This document shows, piece by piece, positions 28,103-36,543 of a stretch of DNA of 64,000 nucleotides. The stretch's first letter is position 1; each line of letters begins with the position of its first letter. Under the pieces are notes generated by a model, which made no database searches, had not been told where the DNA came from, and saw nothing but the letters and a program-made list of their open reading frames with translations. The stretch comes from CADCWK01 sp965218235. GTDB taxonomy: Bacteria; Chloroflexota; Chloroflexia; Thermomicrobiales; UBA6265. The stretch lies in assembly GCA_965218235.1 (NCBI GenBank), contig OZ244595.1:62001-126000 (forward strand), in the 5' to 3' direction. The position numbers were made by a program, and so were the translations under genes.

Positions 28103-28265
28103 GGTTGCTCCCTCACGGAACATTCAGCTCATCTCGTCTGAACGGCATCCTGCGGAGTGATCCGGTCGCTGTCAAGCACTTGTCGGGCAGGCCATTCGCC
28201 TCGGCGGGTTCCTATCGACCAAAACGCGGTGCCAGACCGGCCACCGATAGCTCCCGAGCATCTGC

Positions 28266-28293
28266 TTACGTATCGTTAGCATGATGGTATGAT
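28266..28293 (+). promoter_or_regulatory. possible sigma-70-like promoter of the VOC gene
   Basis: TTACGT, 16 bases, then TATGAT, 57 bases before the start at 28351. The boxes are only moderately close to consensus. Confidence 0.3.
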
Positions 28294-28350
28294 TGCCGCG
28301 GAATCATCCCGCGGGGCATGCACGACCTCGCCTTCACGGAGTCAATCGCC

Positions 28351-29253
28351 ATGCAGACCATCTCCCCCACCAACCCTGAACCTACCCAAAAGCGCAACCT
28401 GCCCTCCGGACTTCGGCTCGGTCCGGTCACGCTCGCCGTCGCTGATCGCCAGCGCTCGCTTGCCTTCTACCGCGACTTCCTCGGTCTCAGCCTGATCGAG
28501 GAGGGGACGCGGCACGGCGAGCCGACCATCACCCTCGGCGCCGCCGGCACGGCCGTAATCCGGCTTGTCGTCCGGCCCGGCATCGCCCCTCTCCCCCGTA
28601 GGGTGACCGGCCTCTACCACGCCGCGATCCTGCTTCCGAATCGGACGGCGCTGGCCCGGATCGTCCTGCGGCTGGCCGACGCCCGCTATCCGTTCGGCGC
28701 CGCCGATCATGGCGTCAGCGAGGCGCTCTATCTGGATGACCCCGACGGCAACGGGCTCGAGATCTACCGCGACCGACCCCGCGACGAATGGATCTGGCGG
28801 GACGGCCAGATCGCGATGACGACGATCCCGCTGGACCTGCAATCGATCGTCGACGAGATCGGCGACGGTGACCCCCGCTGGGCGCCGCTGCCGGCCGGGA
28901 CAACGCTGGGGCACATGCACCTCCGGGTCGGCGACGCCGCCGCGGCCGAGCGGTTCTACGCCGGCGTGCTTGGCTTCGACGTCGTCGCCCGCGTTCCGGG
29001 TGCCCGTTTCATGAGCGTCAACGGCTACCATCATCACCTCGGCGCGAACAGCTGGGAGAGCGCTGCCGCCCAGCCGCGCTCCGAGGACACCGCCGGGCTG
29101 CTCGAGTGGGAGATCGTCCTGCCGACCATCGACGACATCGTCGCAACGGCGAGCCGCCTGTCGGCCGCCGGCATCACGATCGACGCCCGCGCCGACGGCT
29201 CGCTGGACGTCCTCGACCCGTGGCGGACACGTCTCGTCCTGCGAACGATCTAG
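28351..29253 (+). CDS. two-domain VOC protein, CatE-like ring-cleavage dioxygenase family
   Basis: A 300-residue protein with two tandem VOC modules. The first (about 15-125) has LGPVTLAVADRQRSLAFYRD and ends NGLEIYRDRP. The second (about 185-295) has LGHMHLRVGDAAAAERFYAG and the strands SVNGYHHHLGANSW and LEWEIVLP. His in GHMHL, His in GYHHH and a Glu are likely metal ligands, as in Bacillus CatE catechol-2,3-dioxygenase. ACGGAG lies nine bases before the ATG at 28351; an upstream ATG at 28318 is less likely. It is divergent from the GH172 gene. Confidence 0.87.
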   Translation: MQTISPTNPEPTQKRNLPSGLRLGPVTLAVADRQRSLAFYRDFLGLSLIEEGTRHGEPTITLGAAGTAVIRLVVRPGIAPLPRRVTGLYHAAILLPNRTALARIVLRLADARYPFGAADHGVSEALYLDDPDGNGLEIYRDRPRDEWIWRDGQIAMTTIPLDLQSIVDEIGDGDPRWAPLPAGTTLGHMHLRVGDAAAAERFYAGVLGFDVVARVPGARFMSVNGYHHHLGANSWESAAAQPRSEDTAGLLEWEIVLPTIDDIVATASRLSAAGITIDARADGSLDVLDPWRTRLVLRTI

Positions 29254-29652
29254 CCGGACCAGGCAGCCCATCGGTCCCGACCCAGAACGACGATGATTCG
29301 TTCGCGGCACCATGCGACCAGGTCATCGTTTTGTCTGTCGAATTGGGTCTGGCGCCTTCGTCATACCCGCTTCGGGAGGCGGTTATGCGGGAGCTCAAGC
29401 ACTGAGGTTATGAGAGTCCGACCCGTGACCATGGGCCACCTGATCTCCGACCCGAGCATGGGGTTCTTCAGTCGGTTCTGGCGAATACGTCAGCCTCGCA
29501 GCCCACATGGGCGAGAGTCAGCTGTCAACCGCCAGCGCTGGCGCTGGTCAAATTCTTCCCAGATGACGGTAGGATACCGGGCGAATCAATTCGCCGGACT
29601 TTACGAGCGCGTGATCCGGGAACGGACCCGAGACCACGAGATGGGAGATCCC
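29254..29652. other. intergenic region before the 173-residue hypothetical gene
   Basis: A 399-base spacer with no credible gene. A palindrome GGCGAAT-CA-ATTCGCC at 29580-29595, about 57 bases ahead of the next start, is a possible operator. Confidence 0.45.
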
Positions 29653-30174
29653 ATGGCCTTCAACGTCAAGCGGCGCGGCAAGCTGACCTATTACTTCAAT
29701 GGCGACCGGCCGGTCCTCTCGGCCCTCGTCACCGAGGAGCAGGCCGATGGGGACCTGCGGATCCATTTCGCCGGCCTGACTGGCGGCCTCTCGGCCCAAG
29801 GCCTCCTGGAGCGCGATGAACTGGTCACGATGGACCCGCACCGCGAGGTCGCGCTGGTCTTCCAGTGCTGGGAGAAGTGGCTCCGGGACGCCGGGATCGC
29901 CGATTCGCTCCGGGCGATCGACTTCATCGAGCTGCATGCCTTCGGCGCCCAGCCCAAATCGCCGAACCCGCTGGCCGATCCGATGGGCTACGCCAACGAG
30001 CAGGCCCGGCTGCGGAAAGCCTACGCCGAGGCCTACAGCTCCTTCTTCGCTGACAACCTGCCCGAGAACGGCGTCCCGGCCCGCTTCACCGTCCACCTGA
30101 TCGACTTCCCCGACACCGCCGCGTCCTACGAGTTCTACAGCGTCGCCCTGCTCCAGCGATCGCTCCAGTCCTAG
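29653..30174 (+). CDS. hypothetical protein of unknown function
   Basis: A 173-residue soluble protein beginning MAFNVKRRGKLTYYFNGDRP, with GGGAG five bases ahead of the ATG. It has no signal peptide, membrane segment or motif I can name. Strong G/C third-position use and a clean stop followed by a hairpin (30206-30241) support a real gene. Segments such as VALVFQCWEKWLRDAG and FTVHLIDFPDTAASYEFYSV alternate helix and strand. It stands alone. Confidence 0.75.
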   Translation: MAFNVKRRGKLTYYFNGDRPVLSALVTEEQADGDLRIHFAGLTGGLSAQGLLERDELVTMDPHREVALVFQCWEKWLRDAGIADSLRAIDFIELHAFGAQPKSPNPLADPMGYANEQARLRKAYAEAYSSFFADNLPENGVPARFTVHLIDFPDTAASYEFYSVALLQRSLQS

Positions 30175-30205
30175 GGCCGCGCGATCGCCGGTCACCTTCC
30201 GGAAC

Positions 30206-30241
30206 GCACGACGGTCCGCCAGTTCGGGCGGGCCGTCGTGC
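30206..30241 (+). terminator. terminator hairpin of the 173-residue hypothetical gene
   Basis: Fifteen-base stem (GCACGACGG, one T-G wobble, CCGCC) with the loop AGTTCG, 32 bases past the stop; TTCTT follows the stem. Confidence 0.7.
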
Positions 30242-30334
30242 TTCTTGACAGTCCTCTCACCGTGCCGTTAGATGCCCGGAGGCTTCTTTCGGGACCGGTC
30301 GTCCGCGACCGTTCCGGCACCAGGGACAGACGGA

Positions 30335-31594
30335 ATGGCTGACAGCACCACGGCGGCGGGCGCGGACCTCCTTCTCACCGGCGGTCGCGTGATCGACCCG
30401 GCCAACGGCCTCGACGGGATCGCCGACGTCGCGATCACCGGCGGCCGGATCAGCGCGGTCGGAACTGACCTGGACCGCGATGGCGCCGCCAGCGTGCTCG
30501 ACGTCAGCGGGCACATCGTCACGCCGGGCATCATCGACATGCATGTCCACGCGTTCAACACCCACAAGCGCTCCCGGCTCTCGCTCGACCCGATCGTCGC
30601 GACCTTCCCGGCCGGGGTGACGACGGTCGTCGACGCCGGGACGGCCGGCTACCGCGACTTCCAGGACTTCGTCGAGTCGGTCATCCTGCGCTCGAAGGTC
30701 CGGGTCCTGTCATTCGTCAACATCGTCGGCTCCGGCATGATCGGGCCGTGGGAGCACGAGCCGGACGAGATGCGGGTCGACCTCGCCGCCGCGACGGTCA
30801 GGGACTTCCCCGGCATCGCGGTCGGGATCAAGACCGCCCATTACCGCGACTTCCGGAACGCTGGCGCCAATGTCTTCGACGACCACTACCGCCCCTGGGC
30901 GGCGGTCGATCGCGCGATCGCCGCGGCCGAGATCGCCGGGGTACCCGTTATGGTCGACTTCTGGCCGTGGCAGGGTTACCGGTCGTACCCGGAACTCATC
31001 ACCGAGAAGCTGCGGGCCGGTGACATCCACACCCACGTCTTCGCCCAGCAGTTCCCGATCATCGACGAGGACGGGAAGGTCTACGAGCACATGTGGCGGG
31101 CAAAGGAGCGCGGCGTAATCTTCGACGTCGGCCACGGGGCCGGGTCGTTCTGGTTCCGCAACGCCGTCCCGGCGATCGAGCAGGGGTTCGTCCCCGACTC
31201 GATCAGCACCGACCTCCACACCAACAACCTCAATAGCGCGGTCCTGAGCATGCTGACGACGATGAACAAGATCCTCAACCTCGGCGTTCCGCTGGTCGAC
31301 GTGATCGAGAAGTCGACCGTCGCCCCGGCGCGGGAGATCAACCACCCCGAGCTCGGAACGCTCGGCGTCGGCTCGGACGGTGACGTCGCGGTGTTCCGGC
31401 TGGACGACGGCGCGTTCGATTATGTCGACTGCGGCAAGTGGATCTTCCACGGCACGCAGCGCCTGACCTGCCAGCTCACCGTCCGGGCCGGCGAGATCGT
31501 CTACAACCCGGAAGGTTGGGGCCGACCGAGCTGGCAGCACGACGATCAGCCTCGCTGGCAGGAACTGACCACGCCGGAGAACGCGCCGGCGTAA
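30335..31594 (+). CDS. amidohydrolase/deacetylase family metallohydrolase
   Basis: A 419-residue member of the amidohydrolase superfamily (dihydroorotase/D-aminoacylase-like branch). Metal ligands are visible: DMHVHAF (His-x-His), a probable carboxylated Lys in AVGIKTAHYRD, His in IHTHVFAQQF, His in FDVGHGAG and Asp in SISTDLHTNN. The terminal beta-sandwich carries LGVGSDGDVAVFRLDDG. The ATG at 30335 lies just after GACGGA; a start at 30272 would add 21 non-conserved residues. The substrate is unknown; relatives hydrolyse N-acyl amino acids. An esterase and a methyltransferase follow on the same strand. Confidence 0.88.
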   Translation: MADSTTAAGADLLLTGGRVIDPANGLDGIADVAITGGRISAVGTDLDRDGAASVLDVSGHIVTPGIIDMHVHAFNTHKRSRLSLDPIVATFPAGVTTVVDAGTAGYRDFQDFVESVILRSKVRVLSFVNIVGSGMIGPWEHEPDEMRVDLAAATVRDFPGIAVGIKTAHYRDFRNAGANVFDDHYRPWAAVDRAIAAAEIAGVPVMVDFWPWQGYRSYPELITEKLRAGDIHTHVFAQQFPIIDEDGKVYEHMWRAKERGVIFDVGHGAGSFWFRNAVPAIEQGFVPDSISTDLHTNNLNSAVLSMLTTMNKILNLGVPLVDVIEKSTVAPAREINHPELGTLGVGSDGDVAVFRLDDGAFDYVDCGKWIFHGTQRLTCQLTVRAGEIVYNPEGWGRPSWQHDDQPRWQELTTPENAPA

Positions 31595-31648
31595 CCGAAC
31601 CGGTTCGCGACTGACATTGCCGTTACATCAATTGCATTGGAGCCAGTG

Positions 31649-32389
31649 ATGACCGTCGCAAGCGTCCAGTTCTTCAGCCAGTCCCTGAACCGGCACGTCT
31701 CCTACAACGTCATCCTGCCGCGGGAGGGGACCGGGCCGTACCCGGTGCTGCTCCAGCTCCACGGGCTGACCGACGACCACAACGCCTGGATCTACAAGTC
31801 CAACCTGGTCGAGCACGCGGCGGCGTACCCGATGCTGATCGTGATGCCGGACGGCGGCACGTCGGGCTACCTCAACCTGGTCGACACCGAGCGCCGGCTG
31901 GACGTCGATGACCGGATCGGGGTGGCGCGATACGAGGACGCCATCGTTCAGGACCTGCGGGAGCACGTCAGCCGGATCTTCAATGTCCGGCCCGGACCGT
32001 GGGCGATCGGTGGACTGTCGATGGGCGGCTTCGGCGCCCTCCGGCTGGGCATGAAGTACCCGGACCGGTTCGTCTCGATCTGGGCCCACTCCAGCGCCCC
32101 GCGGATCGGCTGGCTGATGGCCGACCGGACCCCCGACCCGGCCGATGCCCAGATCCTCACCCACGCCGAGCGGCTGGTCGAAGCGGCCTCCCAGCCGGAG
32201 ATCAGCTTCGACTGCGGGACGGAGGATGATCTCGTCGGGGAGAACCGCGCGCTGCATGGACACCTGGACAGGCTCGGGATCGCGCACCACTACGCCGAGC
32301 ACCCCGGCGGCCACACCTGGGACTACTGGGATCTCCGCGTCCGGACCGCACTGGCGCAGCACGCCCGCGTGCTCGGGCTATCGATCTGA
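31649..32389 (+). CDS. alpha/beta-hydrolase esterase (esterase D / FrmB-like)
   Basis: A 246-residue serine hydrolase of the putative esterase family. The oxyanion region is LQLHGLTDDHNAW, the nucleophile is the Ser of GLSMGGFGAL, the acid is probably Asp in DCGTEDDLVGEN and the base His in PGGHTWDYWDL. There is no signal peptide. TTGGAG lies six bases before the ATG at 31649. It is 54 bases after the amidohydrolase gene and may be co-transcribed; a 12-base palindrome (CGAACCGGTTCG, 31596-31607) sits between them. Confidence 0.88.
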   Translation: MTVASVQFFSQSLNRHVSYNVILPREGTGPYPVLLQLHGLTDDHNAWIYKSNLVEHAAAYPMLIVMPDGGTSGYLNLVDTERRLDVDDRIGVARYEDAIVQDLREHVSRIFNVRPGPWAIGGLSMGGFGALRLGMKYPDRFVSIWAHSSAPRIGWLMADRTPDPADAQILTHAERLVEAASQPEISFDCGTEDDLVGENRALHGHLDRLGIAHHYAEHPGGHTWDYWDLRVRTALAQHARVLGLSI

Positions 32390-32450
32390 ACCAGTCACCG
32401 ACTGCGCACTGACTGGGACCAGACGGCGGCCGAAGGAGGGAGACCAGCAC

Positions 32451-33269
32451 GTGCCGAACGCCCGGTTCGACGCCCTGCTCGAAGAGGCTCAGGGACAACC
32501 CTTCAGCGGCTGGGACTTCTCATGGGCGGCTGACCGGATGACCGTCGTTCCCCCGGTCTGGGATCTTCGGGAGGTCCTTGGACGATTTACCCACAACTCT
32601 CCGGACCTGCTCGACATGGGCACGGGCGGCGGGGAGTGGTTGGCCAGCCTCGACTACCGCCCACCGAGGACGATCGCGACCGAGGGTTGGCCGCCGAACC
32701 TGCCAGTCGCACAGAACCGCCTCCGGCCAATGGGCATCGAGGTGCTGGGCGCCGGTGGCGGGCCGGACAACGTCGACCAGCCGATAGTCACGACCATTCC
32801 GCCGGATGGGACGGCCGGCGCACTGCCGTTCGAAGACTCGTCGTTCCACCTGATCATGAATCGCCACGAGTCCTTCGTGGCCGCCGAGATCCGGCGCATC
32901 CTCACTCCCGACGGCCACTTCGTTACCCAGCAGGTAGGGAGCGGCTTCACCGACGATTTTCGGCGTGCGCTCGGCCTGCCCGTCCCCGAGGACGCTCGCC
33001 CCCGGTGGGATCGAGCGTTCGCGACCCGCCAGCTCGCCGCGGCCGGCCTCCGGATCGTCGAATCAGGCGAAGGGTTCGAGACGCGGACCTACGCCGACGC
33101 GGCCGCTCTCGCGTGGTATCTGCTCGCCGTGCCGTGGACGGTCGAAGGCTTCACGATCCCAGCCTACCGGAACGAGCTTCACCGGCTCCACGCACGAATC
33201 GAGCAGGGGCATCCGTTGACCATGCGTCTGCCGATGTTCTGGCTGGCGGCGACGCCTGACCAGCAGTAG
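32451..33269 (+). CDS. class I SAM-dependent methyltransferase
   Basis: A 272-residue Rossmann-fold methyltransferase. Motif I is LLDMGTGGGEWLAS, motif II/III covers TIATEGWPPNL and ALPFEDSSFHLIMNRHESF, and the post-motif EIRRILTPDGHFVTQQVG is typical of Methyltransf_11 proteins. The substrate is unknown. Start: GTG at 32451 with GGAGGG ten bases upstream. It follows the esterase by 61 bases on the same strand and converges on the DinB-like gene, whose end abuts it. Confidence 0.87.
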   Translation: MPNARFDALLEEAQGQPFSGWDFSWAADRMTVVPPVWDLREVLGRFTHNSPDLLDMGTGGGEWLASLDYRPPRTIATEGWPPNLPVAQNRLRPMGIEVLGAGGGPDNVDQPIVTTIPPDGTAGALPFEDSSFHLIMNRHESFVAAEIRRILTPDGHFVTQQVGSGFTDDFRRALGLPVPEDARPRWDRAFATRQLAAAGLRIVESGEGFETRTYADAAALAWYLLAVPWTVEGFTIPAYRNELHRLHARIEQGHPLTMRLPMFWLAATPDQQ

Positions 33270-34013
33270 TCACGCTTCGACGCCAGCGAAAGGCGGCGAC
33301 AGCGGCGGCCCATTTGGGCGGCGGCTGAGCTCGGCGAGATGCTCCCAAGCGTCCTCAAGGGAGTGACGGATCGCCTTCCGTACGGTGTATTCGCCGGACG
33401 ACATCACCCGTGTGTGGCTGCGCTGCTCAGCGGTGGTCGACTCCAGCAGGACCCGCGCCAGTTCGCCGGTGTCGGAGAGGGCGACGGGGATCGGAAGTTC
33501 GCCTCGCTTCGCCGCGCCCTGGATCGTTCCGAAGCCCGGAGCGGAACCGAGCGAGATCGACAGTGTAGGACCCTGCGCCCCGATGACGTGGAGCAGGATC
33601 GCGCGGGCGGTGCGTCCGGTGGCCGGTTCTTCATCGAGCTGCTCATCGGTCCGGGTCCCGGCCCACTGTGACAGCTCCCGCAGCAGCGCCGTTAGGCGGT
33701 GGGTGCCGAGATCGACCTCGGCGGTCGGGACCGGTCCGGTATCACAGGAGAAGCTGAGGTACGGCGAGCCGTCGCCGAGCATCTTCCCGGCGGTGATGTG
33801 CTCGACCACCCGCAGGTCGACCGACTCGTCTTGATCGACGAGCTCGCCATTGCGGTCGAGGAAGCGCCGGAACGCCCGGATCGCCTCCGGCGTGGCGTCG
33901 AGCGCCGCCTCGGTCGTCAGCCCGTTGGCGACGCAGCCGAGCAGTTGGGGGATATGGACCATCGTCTTGCGCCGCTGCGGGCCGGACTCCAGGTACAGAT
34001 CGTAGATCGCCAT
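33270..34013 (-). CDS. HicB-like/DinB-like fusion protein
   Basis: A 247-residue protein with two parts. Residues 1-56 look like a HicB-type degenerate RNase-H fold (YDLYLESGPQRRKTMVHIPQ, LLGCVANGLTTEAALDATPEAI). Residues about 95-235 look like a DinB/YfiT four-helix bundle (HRLTALLRELSQWAG, TARAILLHVIGAQG, TVRKAIRHSLEDAWEHLAEL), where several His could be metal ligands. The DinB superfamily was named for DNA-damage induction and includes thiol-dependent transferases. It follows a 73-residue gene by 42 bases, and a perfect LexA-type box heads that pair. I infer an SOS-inducible operon. Confidence 0.75.
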   Translation of the reverse strand: MAIYDLYLESGPQRRKTMVHIPQLLGCVANGLTTEAALDATPEAIRAFRRFLDRNGELVDQDESVDLRVVEHITAGKMLGDGSPYLSFSCDTGPVPTAEVDLGTHRLTALLRELSQWAGTRTDEQLDEEPATGRTARAILLHVIGAQGPTLSISLGSAPGFGTIQGAAKRGELPIPVALSDTGELARVLLESTTAEQRSHTRVMSSGEYTVRKAIRHSLEDAWEHLAELSRRPNGPPLSPPFAGVEA

Positions 34014-34055
34014 CCCTGTCCCCCATAGATTCTGGCAGACGACGGTCGGCCGCTC

Positions 34056-34277
34056 CTACTCGACGATCTCGGACAGCCCCTCGCAGAGCATCCCGGCCGA
34101 GAGGAGCTGGTCCCGGAGCTCGGCCAGCATCAGGGCGTGGTGGTAGGACTGCTCGTTGGTGAGCAGCTGGGTCGCCAGGGAGCGACCGGAGCGGTTCATC
34201 AGCGTCGCGACGAGCTGGAGCGCGCGGCGCTCCTCGTCGGTCGGGACGATGACCGGGATGGACTGGACAGGGTACAT
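34056..34277 (-). CDS. small protein led by a LexA-type box
   Basis: A 73-residue, mostly helical, soluble protein (MYPVQSIPVIVPTDEERRAL, then LVATLMNRSGRSLATQLLTN and YHHALMLAELRDQLLSAGML). GGAGG lies five bases before the ATG at 34277. No family is recognised. The site GAAC-ATGT-GTTC lies about 42 bases upstream, so SOS control is likely, and the HicB/DinB-like gene follows at once. It might be a regulator or partner of that protein; this is inference from position only. Confidence 0.65.
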   Translation of the reverse strand: MYPVQSIPVIVPTDEERRALQLVATLMNRSGRSLATQLLTNEQSYHHALMLAELRDQLLSAGMLCEGLSEIVE

Positions 34278-34318
34278 GGCTACCTCCGCGGAGCAGAACG
34301 TCCTCGGAGGACAGAATA

Positions 34319-34330
34319 GAACATGTGTTC
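34319..34330. promoter_or_regulatory. LexA (SOS) box, perfect GAAC-N4-GTTC
   Basis: GAAC-ATGT-GTTC matches the Gram-positive/Chloroflexota-type LexA core exactly. It is placed to control the minus-strand genes at 34277 and 34013; on the other side is only the 3-prime end of the histidine kinase gene. Confidence 0.7.
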
Positions 34331-34371
34331 CCATACTTCAACGCGAGGGCGACGGGCGTCCACGGGAATCG

Positions 34372-35598
34372 TCAGCTGGCCATGACCGGCACCGGGCGAC
34401 CCACCGGCAGCCAGACCACGATCATCAGGCCACCCTCGCGGCCCGGCGCGGCCGTTACCTGCCCACCGTGGACGACAGCGACAGAGCGGACGATCGCCAG
34501 TCCCAGGCCGAAGCCAGCCGTCCGCTCCCGGACCGCCTCCGTGCCCCTGCGGAAGGGCGCGAACAGGTCGTTGATCTCCGCCTGGGCGATCGCCGGGCCG
34601 CTGTTCTCGATCCGCAGCGTGGCCATGGGTGAGCTCTCGGCGGCCTCGGTCCCAACCGTGAGGGTGACCCAGCCGCCGCGCCGGTTGTAGCGGATCGCGT
34701 TCTGGAGCAGGTTGGCGATCAGCCGCTCGAGCAGGGCGCGGTCGCCCCGGACCTCGGCTCGATCCAGCGACAGATCGAGACTGACCTCCTGGGCATCGGC
34801 CGCACCGACCAGCTCACCGGCGACGTCCCCGGCAAGATCGGCCAGGTCCAGTGCGACGCTGTCCCGCATCGAGCTCTCACTGCGGGATAGCGTCAGGAGG
34901 CCGTCGACCAGCCGCTCGCTCCGCATCGCGGCCAACCGGACCACGTCGGCGAGTTCGCGCTCGCGCGGCGTGGCGTCCGGTGCCGCCAGCGCGACGTCGG
35001 CCTCGGCCTGGATGATGGCGAGCGGCGTCCGGAGCTCGTGGGAGGCGTGGGCCGCGAACTGGCGCTGGCTCTCGAAAGCCGCCTGGAGCCGGGCCAGCAT
35101 CGCGTCCATCGTGTCGGCCAGTTCCTTGAGCTCGTCCGGCGGACCACGCAGGGCGATCCGGTCGGAGAGCGTCGTCTCCGAGGCGAGCCGGGCATGCTGC
35201 GTGATCTGGCGCAGGGGCCGGAGCATCTGACCCGAGGCGACCCAGCCGAGCACGAGCGCGACCAGGCTCGTCACGAGGAGCGCGACCAGAGCAAGCCCAG
35301 GGATCTGACGCAGCAGGCCGGCCCGCTCGTCCCGACGGACCTCGAAGATCCGGAGCTGGAAATCGTCCTCATTCGCGGGTAACGTTTCACCGCCATTGGG
35401 CCTACGCCCGCCACCGGTGACCTGACCGGAGGACGGACCACCGGAGTCCGGCCCGCGTGGCGGCCGGAACTCGCGGCGCAGCAGACCATAGAGCAGCAGC
35501 AGCATGATCGCCGCGGCGATGAAGAACAGGCAGCCGTAGAGCAGCGTCAGCCGCAGGCGGACCGTCGGCCGGAACACCCCGCTCAGCCGGTCTCGCAC
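34372..35598 (-). CDS. two-component sensor histidine kinase (HAMP-HisKA-HATPase)
   Basis: A 408-residue membrane kinase. TM1 is at about 17-40 (LTLLYGCLFFIAAAIMLLLL), a short extracytoplasmic loop is rich in Gly/Pro (41-98), and TM2 is at about 100-120. HAMP follows, then HisKA with His187 in HASHELRTPL. The ATP-binding domain has LIANLLQNAIRYN (N box), the G1-like IENSGPAI and GFGLGLAIVRSV (G2). The short sensor loop suggests detection in or near the membrane. A GTG start at 35598 overlaps the response-regulator gene by 16 bases, indicating coupled translation. Confidence 0.95.
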   Translation of the reverse strand: MRDRLSGVFRPTVRLRLTLLYGCLFFIAAAIMLLLLYGLLRREFRPPRGPDSGGPSSGQVTGGGRRPNGGETLPANEDDFQLRIFEVRRDERAGLLRQIPGLALVALLVTSLVALVLGWVASGQMLRPLRQITQHARLASETTLSDRIALRGPPDELKELADTMDAMLARLQAAFESQRQFAAHASHELRTPLAIIQAEADVALAAPDATPRERELADVVRLAAMRSERLVDGLLTLSRSESSMRDSVALDLADLAGDVAGELVGAADAQEVSLDLSLDRAEVRGDRALLERLIANLLQNAIRYNRRGGWVTLTVGTEAAESSPMATLRIENSGPAIAQAEINDLFAPFRRGTEAVRERTAGFGLGLAIVRSVAVVHGGQVTAAPGREGGLMIVVWLPVGRPVPVMAS

Positions 35599-36248
35599 AG
35601 ACGATATCCCACCCCGACGACCGTCTCGATCATCGCCGGCTCACCGATCTTGCGCCGCAGGGTCATCATCGTGATCCGCACGGCGTTCGTGAACGGGTCG
35701 GCGGCCTCGTCCCAGACCCGGTCCAGCAGCTCCTCGGCGCTGACGACCCGTCCCGGCGATGCCGCAAGCACCTCCAGCACACCGAACTCCTTCCGGGTGA
35801 GGGACACGTCGCGCCCGGCCCGGCTGACCGTGCGGCGGGACGGGTCGATCGCGAGATCGCCGACCGTCAGCCGGGGCGGCGTCATCGCGCTCGGTCGTCG
35901 CCCGAGGGCCCGGACCCGCGCGACGAGCTCGCTCATCACGAAGGGTTTGGGCAGGTAGTCGTCGGCGCCGATCGACAGACCATCGACGCGGGCGTCGACG
36001 TTGCCCGCCGCGGTCAGCATCAGGATCCGGGGCGGATCCCGGCGTGCGACAAGCTGACGACAGACATCGTCGCCGTGGATGCCCGGCAGCAGGCGATCCA
36101 GCACGACGACATCGTAGGTCGAGACATCCACCTTCTCGATCGCCTCCTCGCCGTCCAGCGCGACATCGACCGCGAGACCGGACTGGCGCAGGCCACGGGC
36201 GATGACATCCGCCAGCGCCTCCTCGTCCTCGACCACCAGGACCCGCAT
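35583..36248 (-). CDS. OmpR-family response regulator
   Basis: A 221-residue regulator. The receiver domain starts MRVLVVEDEEALADV, the phospho-acceptor is Asp51 (VVLDRLLP), the conserved Thr is in MLTAAG and the Lys in LPKPF. The C-terminal winged helix (about 125-221) has the usual RRTVSRAGRDVSLTRKEFGV and GVGYRLCE ends. The ATG at 36248 is used because the receiver fold begins there. It is followed directly by its kinase. Candidate direct-repeat binding sites (CCATACG) lie in the divergent spacer at 36401-36418. Confidence 0.96.
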   Translation of the reverse strand: MRVLVVEDEEALADVIARGLRQSGLAVDVALDGEEAIEKVDVSTYDVVVLDRLLPGIHGDDVCRQLVARRDPPRILMLTAAGNVDARVDGLSIGADDYLPKPFVMSELVARVRALGRRPSAMTPPRLTVGDLAIDPSRRTVSRAGRDVSLTRKEFGVLEVLAASPGRVVSAEELLDRVWDEAADPFTNAVRITMMTLRRKIGEPAMIETVVGVGYRLCETG

Positions 36249-36400
36249 GCCTGTCCACCTCGGCGAAGAGTTTGCCACATCGCGAATCATTCTCCATTCA
36301 GCCTAATAGAGCCGCCATATGGCGAGCATATGGCAAGCGTCCCCGGTGATGAACCAGAGGCCCGAATCGGGTCGAATGGTGATGATGGAGCCGTACCGGG

Positions 36401-36433
36401 CCATACGCTGACCATACGGCTCGATGCGTATGG
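36401..36433. promoter_or_regulatory. CCATACG direct repeats, possible response-regulator site
   Basis: CCATACG at 36401-36407 and 36412-36418 (11-base period, one helical turn), with an inverted CGTATGG at 36427-36433. This is the usual layout of OmpR-family sites, between the regulator gene and the Tat-exported protein gene. Confidence 0.45.
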
Positions 36434-36543
36434 TGGTCGCACCGGGCTGGAGCGAACCGTACGTCACGGTGAGCGGGACCGCCCGGAACGACTGACAGGG
36501 CAGGGCGCCAACCGGCTCCAGCCTCATCGAAAGGTTCCTCTTC

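Noticed and set aside
36303..36541. Minus-strand frame of about 80 codons (MKRNLSMRLEPVGALPCQSF...)
   Set aside because: No ribosome site, and it covers the repeat-rich promoter region between two genes.
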